In this document: positions 25,623-34,830 of the stretch, in pieces
How the letters are laid out: every line of letters begins with the position of its first letter
Numbering within the stretch: the stretch's first letter is position 1
Origin: Gyrodactylus bullatarudis
Taxonomy: Eukaryota > Platyhelminthes > Monogenea > Gyrodactylidea > Gyrodactylidae
Assembly: GCA_012064415.1 (NCBI GenBank)
Contig: SSNU01000080.1
Location: forward strand, 62,001-126,000
Length of the DNA stretch: 64,000 nt
Direction of reading: 5' to 3'
The notes under the pieces: model-generated
The model's input: the letters and a program-made list of their open reading frames with translations, nothing else
What the model was told of the DNA's origin: nothing
Databases searched by the model: none
Program-made: the position numbers and the translations under genes

Positions 25623-25979
25623 CTACCCGTCCATATCGAAATCCTTGAAGCGGTCCGGCCTCCTGCGGTTTTCTCTTCTGGGTTTAGCCAGAGTATCGTC
25701 TGGTCTAGTTGGAGTGCTCACCCCACCATTGTCGGATTCATCATGATCATCACTCATCAGGTCGTCGGTGGCCATGTCCTCGCCAGGGGGAAAGGAATCA
25801 GAAACGTGCACTTGTCTTCCCGCATCATCTTGCAGCACATTTGAGCCGAACTGTTGGACCACACTGCCTTCAGTCTTCACCTTATTCTCTTTGTTAATCA
25901 AGGATTGGACCGGTAAAGCCAACCCACCAAGCACGGTTGCCTTTATCTGTGAGGTGGTTCTAGGGACAGACAGGAACAC
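25623..25979 (-). pseudogene. Gypsy B integrase C-terminal tail
   Basis: A 118-residue frame continues from the integrase core. It is acidic in the middle (DDLMSDDHDESDNGG) and ends in a basic RRENRRRPDRFKDF motif, typical of Gypsy pol C-termini just before the LTR. Confidence 0.65.
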
Positions 25980-26449
25980 TAAGCTTTGGAATTAGGTGAG
26001 CCGTTGTGCTCAGACACGAACAAGTCTATCAGACTGAGATTGTTGTCATTCTTGGCCATGAAGTTCTTAAAATCTCCCACATAGACCTCTGCCAGACCAT
26101 TTGATTCATGATGCCCAGGTGGGATCCACCTTTGTTGCACACCGTTAACTCTGAGAAAATCCTTAAACTCCATGCTGCTGAAGTTCGTGGCATTATCTGA
26201 GACTAGCAGGACAGGAGGGCCCATATACTTGAAGGTTCTTTTGAGACAAGTTATAGCTGCAGAGGGGGTCAGATCTTTGAGCTTTTGAACATCGATCCAG
26301 TTCGAATAGGCATCAACATACACCAGGAAGTAGTTGGATTGAATTTGCGCTACATCTATGTGAACTCTCTCAAAGGGTTCGGACGCTTCAGACCAGGACT
26401 TTAGGTAAGAGGCTCTCTGGACCTCGCGTTCAACTGACAGGTATAACAT
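25979..26449 (-). pseudogene. Gypsy B integrase core, frameshifted from pol
   Basis: Carries the DDE integrase residues: HIDVAQ, then VSDNATNF, then HHESNGLAE. It overlaps the upstream pol ORF in a different frame, so a shift occurred between 26401 and 26449. The frame closes at a stop near 25979, and the C-terminal region continues in a third frame. Confidence 0.8.
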
Positions 26450-29040
26450 CTCGTAATGAAAATGCTAATATCTTGGTCGATCTTGGGCCACCAGAAGTAC
26501 AGTCTCATTTTGTTCCTCATGCGAACTTGGGCCAGATGTGTCTGCTTTCCATGGATCAAGGTCAGCGCATGCTGACGCAGCCTTTGAGGTACCACAGCCT
26601 GACTCTGCCGATAAACCACTCCGTCTTTAATGGTTAAGTCGTACTTCACAGAACTGTACGGGAGCATCTTCTTTGGAACTCGGACAGGCCATCCTTCCGA
26701 AATATACTTCTTTAGCCTGAGGTAATCTGCTTCAGAGCTGGCAGCAATCTGGTCCAGGAGTGACGGATCTAACAGGAAGTCGTTTACCAAACATATTGAC
26801 TCATTCACAGCGGGAAGCTCCTCAGACAAGGGTTCGTCCTCCCTCAGCGTGAGACGGGAAAGCAGATCGGGCCAATGAACAGTATTTCCTTTGACATGGA
26901 ACAGCTTAAAGTTGTAGTTCCCCAAAATGAACGCCCACCTTTGAAGGCGGAATGATCTGGTTCCAGTTGCATCTATGTTAGATAAAATATAGGTTAGAGA
27001 ACTATGATCAGTGAGAACATAAAACTCCTTGCCAGCCAAGTATCGATGAAAATATTTTACCCCTTCCACAACAGCAAGACCTTCCTTTTCAATAGTAGAA
27101 TAATTTCTTTCAGCACCCTGCAGGAGTCGACTACCTGCATCAATGATCTCCTTGCATTCTTGGTCATGAGCCACCAGATAAGCGATTCCCTTTGACGAAG
27201 CATCCGTAGCCAAGTAGATGGGTTTCTTGGGATCATATCCAACAATGAAACCAGAAGACATACCCGTGATGATTTCTTTGATCAACTTTGAATCTTCTTC
27301 TGACCAAGCAAATGTGGCTTCTTTCTGTCTTTGATAAAGATGAGCAGTTCTGATGGCAAAATCAGGAAGGAACCGGGAGTAGTATCTCAACGTGGCCAGA
27401 AGACTGTGGAGTTCTTTCTTGTCGGAGGGCGGTCTAATTTCTGAAAAATTGGCTATTCTCTCCGGATCAGGGAAGATCTTTCCATTCGACAGGATGAATC
27501 CCAGGTATTTGACTCTTTCCTTACGATATTGCAGCTTGGACTCATTTACAACAAAGTTATACTTCTTCAGACGTGATTTAACCATATCAAAGTTTTTGTC
27601 ATGCTCCTCTTCCGTCTCATCACCCACCAAGATATCATCCTGATAGGCCATCACTAGTGGAATATCTCTAAGCAAAGTGTCCATTATCTCTTGAAAGATT
27701 TGTGGAGCAGCAGACAGTCCAAATTGAAGATAGTTGAATTGATAATAACCCTTACAAGTGGACATGGTTGTCAAGGGTTTGCAACTGTCATCCAACCTGA
27801 TTTGAAGATACGCCTCTTTGAGATCTATCACACTGTAGAATTTCACCCTCTTAAACTCATGCGCAATGTCTTCAAATCGTGGGGTCTGATAGGCATTGAC
27901 ATCTATATACTTGTTCAGTGTCATGCTGTAGTCGGTTGTCAATCTGAGTGAGCCCTCCGACCCAGCTTTCTTTGGAACAACGACCATAGGAGCGGCACAG
28001 GGAGGATTGTTCACCTTAGATATCACACCGTTCTCTTCTAGCCTGTCCAGTTCGGCCTCCACCTGAGGCTTGACAGCAAATGGAAGGGGCCTCGCAGCAT
28101 AAACCCTGAGATTCTTCTCATAGTCGTCCTTAAATTTCAAGTCTGTTTTGATTGAGTCTTCGAGAAACGTAATGGCATTCACCAAGTCTGCTGAGAGTTT
28201 CACCCCGTTCAACCTCAAATCAAGGCCCAATTTGTACAACACATCCAGTCCCAGAATGGCACGCCTGTCAGCTTTTGAAACCAGACAATTGACAACGAGT
28301 TTCTTGTTACACACTTCCAGCTCAATTGTGGCTTCTTGAGGCATTATGGGTTCAGATGCACCATAGGAGGCAAGTCCCCGCTCCGACTCTTTAATTCTTA
28401 GACCAATTGAAACAGCAAATTCATAAGGCAAAATCGTACAGGTAGCTCCAGTGTCTAAGATCATATCTAACTTTTGACCGCAGACCCTGGCAGGTACCTG
28501 TATCAAAACAGTGTTGTTATAAGATAAGCAAGACAAGCAATTTTCCAAGACTTTATTGATAACACGTTTCTCTTTAACAGCTTTACTTGAATCACTCTTC
28601 TTCTTCTTGGGACATGCCTTCACAATGTGTCCTATTTCCTTGCAGTAGTGACACTCTTTGTCTTTGTAGAAACACTTGTCAGCTTGATGAACACCAAGGC
28701 ACCGGAAACAGGACTCATTTATCGTTAGAACAGAAATATCAGCTTCAGGCTTAAGCTGGACCGTTTCATAATCCCGGATCAGCTTGAGCATCTTCTTGAG
28801 TTTGTAGTTGCTACGCCTCTCCAAGATTCTTGCCTTGAGACTGAGGTTTAACTGCCGGAACAGAAATCTGCAGGTCACCTCATCAACCATCTCCTCTGGC
28901 CATTCAGACTTCCTTACCATGACCTTCAGACGATCAACAAAATCATCAATATCCTCATTATTCGCTCTGCGACAGTCAAATAACTCTTCCTGTCGGTGAA
29001 TGACGTTCTTTCTGTCTACATATCTATCCAGAAGTGCCAT
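26401..29040 (-). CDS. Gypsy B gag-pol ORF (zinc knuckle, protease, RT, RNase H, integrase N-terminus)
   Basis: An open frame of 879 residues; coding similarity extends upstream to about 29080 without a start. It has two cysteine clusters including a CHYCKEIGHIVKAC knuckle. Next come an aspartic protease with LDTGATCTILP, an RT with the catalytic YQDDILVG and LGFILSNG, and an RNase H with ATDASSKG and LTDHSSLTYIL. An integrase HHCC zinc region (HGKQTHLAQVR, then CYTCQLNA) ends the frame. The integrase core continues in another frame at 26449. Absence of stops over 2.6 kb indicates a relatively recent insertion. Confidence 0.88.
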   Translation of the reverse strand: MALLDRYVDRKNVIHRQEELFDCRRANNEDIDDFVDRLKVMVRKSEWPEEMVDEVTCRFLFRQLNLSLKARILERRSNYKLKKMLKLIRDYETVQLKPEADISVLTINESCFRCLGVHQADKCFYKDKECHYCKEIGHIVKACPKKKKSDSSKAVKEKRVINKVLENCLSCLSYNNTVLIQVPARVCGQKLDMILDTGATCTILPYEFAVSIGLRIKESERGLASYGASEPIMPQEATIELEVCNKKLVVNCLVSKADRRAILGLDVLYKLGLDLRLNGVKLSADLVNAITFLEDSIKTDLKFKDDYEKNLRVYAARPLPFAVKPQVEAELDRLEENGVISKVNNPPCAAPMVVVPKKAGSEGSLRLTTDYSMTLNKYIDVNAYQTPRFEDIAHEFKRVKFYSVIDLKEAYLQIRLDDSCKPLTTMSTCKGYYQFNYLQFGLSAAPQIFQEIMDTLLRDIPLVMAYQDDILVGDETEEEHDKNFDMVKSRLKKYNFVVNESKLQYRKERVKYLGFILSNGKIFPDPERIANFSEIRPPSDKKELHSLLATLRYYSRFLPDFAIRTAHLYQRQKEATFAWSEEDSKLIKEIITGMSSGFIVGYDPKKPIYLATDASSKGIAYLVAHDQECKEIIDAGSRLLQGAERNYSTIEKEGLAVVEGVKYFHRYLAGKEFYVLTDHSSLTYILSNIDATGTRSFRLQRWAFILGNYNFKLFHVKGNTVHWPDLLSRLTLREDEPLSEELPAVNESICLVNDFLLDPSLLDQIAASSEADYLRLKKYISEGWPVRVPKKMLPYSSVKYDLTIKDGVVYRQSQAVVPQRLRQHALTLIHGKQTHLAQVRMRNKMRLYFWWPKIDQDISIFITRCYTCQLNARSREPLT

Positions 29041-29080
29041 TTTGATTTCCTCATATGGACACTCCCTTGTGACCGCGACC

Positions 29081-29791
29081 CCTAAGTATCAAGCCAACAA
29101 GTCCCAATTCATGGGCTGGTACAAAATGCATGGCAAAATTTTTGAAAAGCATATCCCTAAAGTATCCGAATCAGAACGTGTTAGTGCCTTAGTGAGATGC
29201 CTTGGCGAGGATGAACAGTCCCGCTACATTAACAAGGTCAGCCCGGCAGACCCTGAACAGATACCCTACAATGAAACAGTCAGTACTATGGACGAGCTGT
29301 TTTCAAAATCTTTGTCTATGTTAAACACCCGATTGGACTTCATGCAAAATCGCATGGGAGACAAAGACGTCGAACTGTTCGCCAGAGAGCAGAGAAAAGC
29401 TTTCGAGAGGATAAGTTTCTCTGACCTTAACAATCCCGAATCATTTTTGGCACTCTATTTCTTATCGAATTTTAACAGGTCAAAATACCCTAAGGTGTAC
29501 AGTCAACTGGCCTCGTATTACGACTCAAACCTCAAATGCTCCCAGGACGACCTAGTCAGGCGTGCCAGGAGACTAATCGACTCAGATAGCCGTGACCAAG
29601 TTGCTGCGATCAACAGAGTTTCCAGCCATATCCCTAATAGCAGACAAAGCCGCCCTACGACCACCCCAACCGGAGGCTCCAAAAGGAAAGCCTCTCAGTT
29701 CAATAGAAGAAGGTCAAATTCCCGAAACGACAGAAATCTTCCATTCGAACTGAAGAAAAGTGTGAAAAGTGTAATCGTTACGGTCACCTAA
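29081..29791 (+). pseudogene. Gypsy A gag, 5'-truncated
   Basis: A capsid-like region (QFMGWYKMHGKIFEKHIPKV onward) is followed by an R/S-rich linker. The frame ends at 29791, but the neighbouring frame at 29757-29805 carries a CCHC zinc knuckle (CEKCNRYGHLTERC). Gag therefore shifts by -1 around 29745-29760, either as a programmed frameshift or a mutation. Confidence 0.75.
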
Positions 29792-29802
29792 CAGAGCGAT
29801 GT

Positions 29803-30009
29803 ATGACGCGTAATATCAACATGATCAGTGTTGCCGAGATCAATTCCCTAACCGATCCACACCCTCCTGTCAGAAGTTATGTAAACCCTATAGTCAACGG
29901 GACTTCTGTCAAGATGCTCTTGGATTTAGGAGCAGACCTGTCCTTAATTAACACGACTACTTATGAGGCAATTGGCAGTCCAACCCTACACCCGACGTCC
30001 CAAACCTAA
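29803..30009 (+). pseudogene. Gypsy A protease, closed by an in-frame stop
   Basis: The aspartic protease motif reads LLDLGADLSLIN, so the catalytic triplet is DLG where D-T/S-G is usual. A TAA at 30007-30009 separates it from the pol ORF, which continues in the same frame. Both changes suggest an inactive protease. Confidence 0.7.
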
Positions 30010-30051
30010 ATTGGATACCTTGGACAAACTGCAATCCCTATTCTTGGTTAT

Positions 30052-32925
30052 GTGAACGTCTCTATTGTCACCGAACAAAAAGCCCTAAATTGCTTTTTGT
30101 ATGCTGTTCCCGCTGGTGGTGAAAACATTTTCGGTAATAACCTTATTCACGCGTTCGACATAACAATAAAGCCTATTGATCCCTATAACGTCTTCTCCCT
30201 ATCAGTTAACGATATTATAAGTGAGATTTTAGCTTTGAACGAAGAGTCCCCAGGTCTTTGTATTCATAAAGCTTCCCTAACCTTAAAAAAGGATGCTAGA
30301 CCAGTGTTCTGCAACCCTAGAACTATCGCTTATGGTGTCGAAGCCCTAGTCAAGTCTGAGGTAGATTCTTTAATTGAGAAAGGTATCTACTCTAAAGTAG
30401 CTACGTCCTTATTTGCTGCTCCTATATTATTTGTTAAGAAAAAAGATGGCTCTTTACGAGTTTGTGCTGATTATGCAACAGGTCTTAATTCCCAAGTCTT
30501 AGACCATGGCTATAACCTCCCTACTAGTGAAGATATTTTCTCAAGAATTCATTCTGCGAAATATTTCACTACCTTAGATCTCTCAGCCGCTTTTCTACAA
30601 GTTGAGCTTGACGATGAGTCAAAAAAGTTGATGACGATCAACACCAAATGGGGTTTATTCCAATGTAATAGGCTCAATTATGGTGTAAAGCCAGCCCCAA
30701 AAATCTTTCAGCAAATTATCGATTTAGTTCTTAACAATTTCCCTAATGCCCAAGCCTATATAGATGATATTCTCATCTGGGGCCCAGACTTGAACACCTT
30801 ATGGAACTACACCCTAGAAGTAGTTAAAAGACTTGTGAAATCTGGACTCAAGTTAAATCCTGATAAATGTGTATTCGGCAAGGAAAGTGTGGAATTCCTT
30901 GGCTGTATCCTATCTGAAAATGGTCGTAGCCCTAACCCTAGCAAAGTTGGCGATCTCCTACAGCTAAAAAGTCCCAAGTCCAAAGAAGAATTGATGTCAT
31001 TCCTTGGCTTAATGAATTTTTTCTGTCACTTTATTGATAAGTTACATACCTTAAAAGAACCATTCCGACCTCTCCTCAAGAAGGATTCCCTATTTCGGTG
31101 GTCTCCCAAGTGTGAACAGAACTTCATTGAGATCAAGAAATCCCTAGCCGAGTGTTCACAGTTGGCTTTTTTCGATCCCAAACTCGAAACCCTCGTAGCT
31201 GCAGATGCATCCCAAAGTGGCATCGGTGCTGTCCTTATGCAGAGGCATAACGACAGGTGGCTCCCCATCTTCTATCTTTCCAAGAGCTTAGATAAAGCTC
31301 AAGAAGGATACGCCCAAATCGAAAAAGAGGGACTAGCAATTGTGTACGCAATCGAGAAATTTCATAAATATCTTTTTGGACGTCACTTTGAACTTCAAAC
31401 AGACCATAAACCATTAGTGCATATATTCAGTCCCAATAAAGGCATTAAAGAGACCTCAGCAAGAAGACTCCAAAGATGGGCACTTTTTCTAAGGGACTAT
31501 GACTACGATATTGCATATGTTCAGACTAAGTCCTTCGGTCATGCTGATGTCCTGTCTCGTTTATATCCCGATAATAACGAAGATGTTGTAATTGCCGAAC
31601 TTTCAGCAGTTGATGAAACCCCACTTCGTTCAGCCCCTATTCAACCCGATTTGATCGCTCTGGAAACTTACAGTGACCCTACTCTGTCCCAAGTATACGA
31701 TGCGCTCTTAACTGAGTGGCCAAAAACAATACCCGATGATGTAAAACCCTATTATAATAGACGTGAAACCCTATCAGTCCTAAACGGTTGCATCCTATTG
31801 CACGATCGCGTCGTTATCCCTAGAGTACTTCGTAAAGAAGTCCTCACCCGATTACATTTCGGTCATTGTGGCATTAATGCTATGAAAGCACTCGCTAGAC
31901 AGCATGTATACTGGTTCAAAATAGACAACGATTTAGAAGATTTTGTCAAAATCTGTGAACCTTGTCAGATAAATGGTAAACTGCCTCCCCAACAGCCGCC
32001 AACCCCATGGCCGAAAGCAGAAGAACCTTGGCAACGTGTTCACATGGATTTTGCAGGCCCTATTGATGGAATGTATTTCCTAATAATCGTTGACTCCTAC
32101 TCTAAATGGCCAGAGATCAAAATGATGAAACATCCCGATTCCCAAAACATCATCAAAAAACTGAACAAGATTCAACTTACCTTTGGACATATAACTTGTC
32201 TAGTCTCTGATAATGGTGCTGCTTTTGTATCCGATCAGTTAAAGACATGGGCAGATTCCCAAGGTATCAAATTGCTGAATTCCCCAGCCTATCATCCCCA
32301 ATCTAATGGTCAAGCAGAAAGATTCGTTGATACGTTTAAAAGATGTTTATTAAAGCATCAAAATGATCCCAAAAAAGAAGCAATTAACATCTTTCTGTCC
32401 TATTATAGATCCACACCTAATGCAACTTTGAATGGCAAATCCCCATCTGAAATTATGTTCGGGAGAAGAGTGAACACGAAGTTATCAATAATGAACCCGA
32501 TAAATTTACCCAAAATTATCATTTCAGTCCCAAATTCCAGATTCCCGATTTCCCAAAAAGTTTGGTTCCATGACAAGCACAACACGCCAAATGCCAGGTC
32601 GACGAAAGGTATTGTCAAGAAATCCACAGGCTTGTTACTCGATGTCGAGAACGAAGAAGGCCGTACCCGATCAGTGCACGTAAATCATGTGAAACCTAGA
32701 TATGACACTGAAGAATTACTCTCAGAATTAGTTGCATCATTTAAAATCCCAACTTCATCCGATCCTACGAGTCCTACACCCTACACCATCGTCCCAAAGA
32801 TCCCTACACCGGATTCCCAAGTTCCGAAGGCTCAAACTCGTCCGACTCCAGCCCCAGTGACGACACGACCCAAGTTAACTCGAAAAACTCAGTTGCCGCC
32901 TCGTCTCAGAGAAGGGGGATGTTAA
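30052..32925 (+). CDS. Gypsy A pol ORF: reverse transcriptase, RNase H, integrase
   Basis: An open frame of 957 residues. The RT shows LDLSAAFLQVELD, FQCNRLNYGVKPAPKIFQ and the catalytic YIDDILIW. RNase H shows AADASQSGIGAVL and TDHKPLVHIF. The integrase has an HHCC region (HFGHCGINAMK, then CEPCQINGK) and a DDE core: HMDFAGP, VSDNGAAF and HPQSNGQAERF. A proline/threonine-rich C-terminus ends exactly at the LTR start. The 2.9-kb open frame indicates limited decay since insertion. Confidence 0.9.
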   Translation: MNVSIVTEQKALNCFLYAVPAGGENIFGNNLIHAFDITIKPIDPYNVFSLSVNDIISEILALNEESPGLCIHKASLTLKKDARPVFCNPRTIAYGVEALVKSEVDSLIEKGIYSKVATSLFAAPILFVKKKDGSLRVCADYATGLNSQVLDHGYNLPTSEDIFSRIHSAKYFTTLDLSAAFLQVELDDESKKLMTINTKWGLFQCNRLNYGVKPAPKIFQQIIDLVLNNFPNAQAYIDDILIWGPDLNTLWNYTLEVVKRLVKSGLKLNPDKCVFGKESVEFLGCILSENGRSPNPSKVGDLLQLKSPKSKEELMSFLGLMNFFCHFIDKLHTLKEPFRPLLKKDSLFRWSPKCEQNFIEIKKSLAECSQLAFFDPKLETLVAADASQSGIGAVLMQRHNDRWLPIFYLSKSLDKAQEGYAQIEKEGLAIVYAIEKFHKYLFGRHFELQTDHKPLVHIFSPNKGIKETSARRLQRWALFLRDYDYDIAYVQTKSFGHADVLSRLYPDNNEDVVIAELSAVDETPLRSAPIQPDLIALETYSDPTLSQVYDALLTEWPKTIPDDVKPYYNRRETLSVLNGCILLHDRVVIPRVLRKEVLTRLHFGHCGINAMKALARQHVYWFKIDNDLEDFVKICEPCQINGKLPPQQPPTPWPKAEEPWQRVHMDFAGPIDGMYFLIIVDSYSKWPEIKMMKHPDSQNIIKKLNKIQLTFGHITCLVSDNGAAFVSDQLKTWADSQGIKLLNSPAYHPQSNGQAERFVDTFKRCLLKHQNDPKKEAINIFLSYYRSTPNATLNGKSPSEIMFGRRVNTKLSIMNPINLPKIIISVPNSRFPISQKVWFHDKHNTPNARSTKGIVKKSTGLLLDVENEEGRTRSVHVNHVKPRYDTEELLSELVASFKIPTSSDPTSPTPYTIVPKIPTPDSQVPKAQTRPTPAPVTTRPKLTRKTQLPPRLREGGC

Positions 32926-33099
32926 GAAGCATAATCCCGAATACTATTTCATATTTATATCCGAGCCAAATATAATTTAAACAAATATGTTTTATACAAT
33001 TTGGCTCATAGAGATAATTGTTTTAATTGTTAATAAATATAACTTTCCCTTATACCCGAAAACGTGTATTCGCTATGTCTCATCCAAGAACTCAACATA

Positions 33100-33440
33100 T
33101 ACCATTTCATAAAAATACATAAATTTCCATTCTAAAAAACGCAAGGTCCAACTGCCTACATTAAACATCCATTCAAAGGTGATATGATTGCAATGACGTT
33201 CCAAAAGAAAATCAATTATGTCTCTAATGAAACTTACACAGAAGGCAACATTAGGATCATCTACAAAACCAAAAAGATGCTTACGAATTGTTCCAAAGAC
33301 ACTGGCGCCTCTCAAACAATCCTATGTGGTTTACAAATTCAAATGCCCTTGTACTGCAGAGTACATAGGCCAAACCATCAGGAGCCTTGAGGAAAGAATA
33401 GATGAACATTATATAAAAAAATTACAAAAATAATTGGTTA
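33100..33440 (+). mobile_element. Penelope-like element fragment (GIY-YIG region)
   Basis: The translation contains GNIRIIYKTKKML, then across a frame change YKFKCPCTAEYIGQTIRSLEERIDEH. The CPC plus YIGQT pattern is the start of the GIY-YIG endonuclease of Penelope-like retroelements. The copy is short and frameshifted. Confidence 0.75.
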
Positions 33441-33444
33441 TTTT

Positions 33445-33892
33445 CATGTCTTTAAAAATGTAAAGTTAATCTGGAAGCGCAATCTAAGTGGTAGAATTGT
33501 GTGCAGTGGGATTGAAAATCCAGTGCCAGATTATATCTGGAGAGTTGATTTGGCGTTCGGTTGATAGTTCCAGGAGAGTTTTGTAGGAGTGAGGTCCAAA
33601 ACAAGATCTGAGGTAGATAAATTGGATTCTTTCAAGTTTTTTTACTGGTTTTTTGGGGTATCTGACATAACATTTGAACAAAGTGAGTCGGATTTTAGAT
33701 GATAACAAATTTCCGCAGAAAAAAGCATTTACAGTTCATTGCTTTTAGTACGATAAGGGCATGGCCTTTGGTATTGAGTTTAGATTTGTAGTTCAACCCC
33801 AGACCAGTGACGGAGTTGACCATAGCTTGATTATAGGATGGTTCAAACAGGTTCAAACTGGGCAAACAGGAATCAGAGAGCACCTCAAACAA
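33445..33892 (-). pseudogene. LINE ORF2 C-terminal fragment
   Basis: Two overlapping minus-strand frames carry GLNYKSKLNTKGHALIVLKA and KKLERIQFIYLRSCFGPHSY. These resemble the C-terminal region of the LINE at 20985-24990 (ALERIQFRLIRKCFGP). It is a truncated relic. Confidence 0.65.
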
Positions 33893-33894
33893 TC

Positions 33895-34115
33895 CTGTGG
33901 TTTACAAATTCAAATGCCCTTGTAAGTAATATATAAAACCAATCAAGAAACTGCTTTTATAGTCTAAAAGCTGCTGAAGCCTACCTCATCAATCAACAAA
34001 AGCCGAATCTATGCATACAGAAAAACCATGTTAAGCCCATGAGCCTCCCAAAACCAAAAGAGCAGAGACAATTGTCCCAGCCCCCACCCAAAAAGAGAAG
34101 AAGTCGAGACAATTA
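33895..34115 (+). mobile_element. Penelope-like 3' fragment with intron-like segment
   Basis: After KFKCPC at 33900-33922 the sequence reads GTAAGTAATATATAAAACC and about 25 nt later TTTATAG. Coding then resumes with SKAAEAYLINQQKPNLC, the end of the GIY-YIG domain. A near-identical block lies in inverse orientation at 54770-54975. Confidence 0.7.
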
Positions 34116-34306
34116 TGATTTATTTAATTATCAATCATAATTATTCATTTAATTATCAATTAATGATTTATTTATCGACTGATTGATAAATAGACCTATT
34201 CATAAAGGATGGATTCGGGATATAATCATAATATAATAAACCTGCATAAAATAAAAATAAGAAAATACATAGGATAGTTAAATTCTGTTAACATAATCAA
34301 AAAAGT
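34116..34306. other. AT-rich spacer
   Basis: Repeated AATTATCAAT/ATTTATTTA low-complexity sequence. No gene seen. Confidence 0.5.
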
Positions 34307-34573
34307 TCATTCCTGCAGGAAAAGAAACTCTACAGCACTTACAGTAGAATGATCGAGGTTTTTAAACTGTCTTATACCATTGGATGCACTCTCAGTATCT
34401 GATATTAGTCTTACTATGCCTTGAGTTTTAGAGTGTTGGTTGAAATCTATCATTTCTGAATAGTGATTGGAATCAAAAATTATATTTGGCTTCTGCAGAG
34501 GTCGAAGACAAAGAGAAGCATTCTCAAGGTGCCTTGAAGCTATCTGTCTGAGGTCATTATCTTCTTCGACCAT
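34307..34573 (-). CDS. Small unknown protein, 78 or 88 residues, possible 30-nt intron
   Basis: The frame starts MVEEDNDLRQIASRHLEN and has soluble, mixed-charge composition. It contains a segment with consensus splice ends, GTAAGT to CTGCAG, of 30 nt (34313-34342). The segment is a multiple of three and free of stops, so spliced and unspliced forms end at the same TGA. I do not recognise the family. It begins 257 bp from the RIC8 start in divergent orientation, which argues for a real gene. Composition is unlike the flanking transposon relics. Confidence 0.55.
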   Translation of the reverse strand: MVEEDNDLRQIASRHLENASLCLRPLQKPNIIFDSNHYSEMIDFNQHSKTQGIVRLISDTESASNGIRQFKNLDHSTVSAVEFLFLQE

Positions 34574-34830
34574 AAGAGATAAAATGATACTCTCGTGCCA
34601 TAAATGAATTCATCGTAAGTGAAAACTTTGCGATTTCTTTGATTTGATGAAGCGGGAAATTAATTGTTTCAAACCAGGATGGAAGGTGAAGTCTTAGACT
34701 TTAAGTCTAAGTTGGACCATTGGTTGGTAACCAGCAGCAGCTGTTTGTCAAAATTGGTTCAATATAAAACAACTAAAAATTCTTGCAGTAGAGTTTGTTT
34801 AAAAAAATTTTTGACCTCCCTATTTCAAAC
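34574..34830. promoter_or_regulatory. Putative bidirectional promoter of RIC8 and the 78/88-aa gene
   Basis: A 257-bp interval between divergent start codons. An ATG at 34679 opens another frame, but it is not in frame with RIC8. No core element was identified; the call rests on arrangement. Confidence 0.3.

Larger units (their letters stand above)
25378..29080 (-). mobile_element. Ty3/Gypsy-type LTR retrotransposon B, 5'-truncated
   Basis: The minus strand encodes gag C-terminus, protease, reverse transcriptase, RNase H and integrase in Gypsy order. After the last stop (25623) a TGTTTTGATATTG sequence looks like the start of a 3' LTR running toward lower coordinates. Its far end is unclear; a TGTTATAACA near 25091 is one candidate. 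The 5' part, including the gag N-terminus and 5' LTR, is missing at the junction near 29080. Confidence 0.8.
29081..33097 (+). mobile_element. Ty3/Gypsy-type LTR retrotransposon A, lacking its 5' end
   Basis: Gag, protease and pol are read on the plus strand up to a stop at 32923-32925. A purine tract AGAAGGGGGA then precedes an LTR-like unit TGTTAAGAAG...ACTCAACA (32920-33097, about 178 bp) with short inverted ends TGTT/AACA. No matching 5' LTR was found upstream, because the element is cut near 29081 by the head-to-head junction with Gypsy B. Confidence 0.8.
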
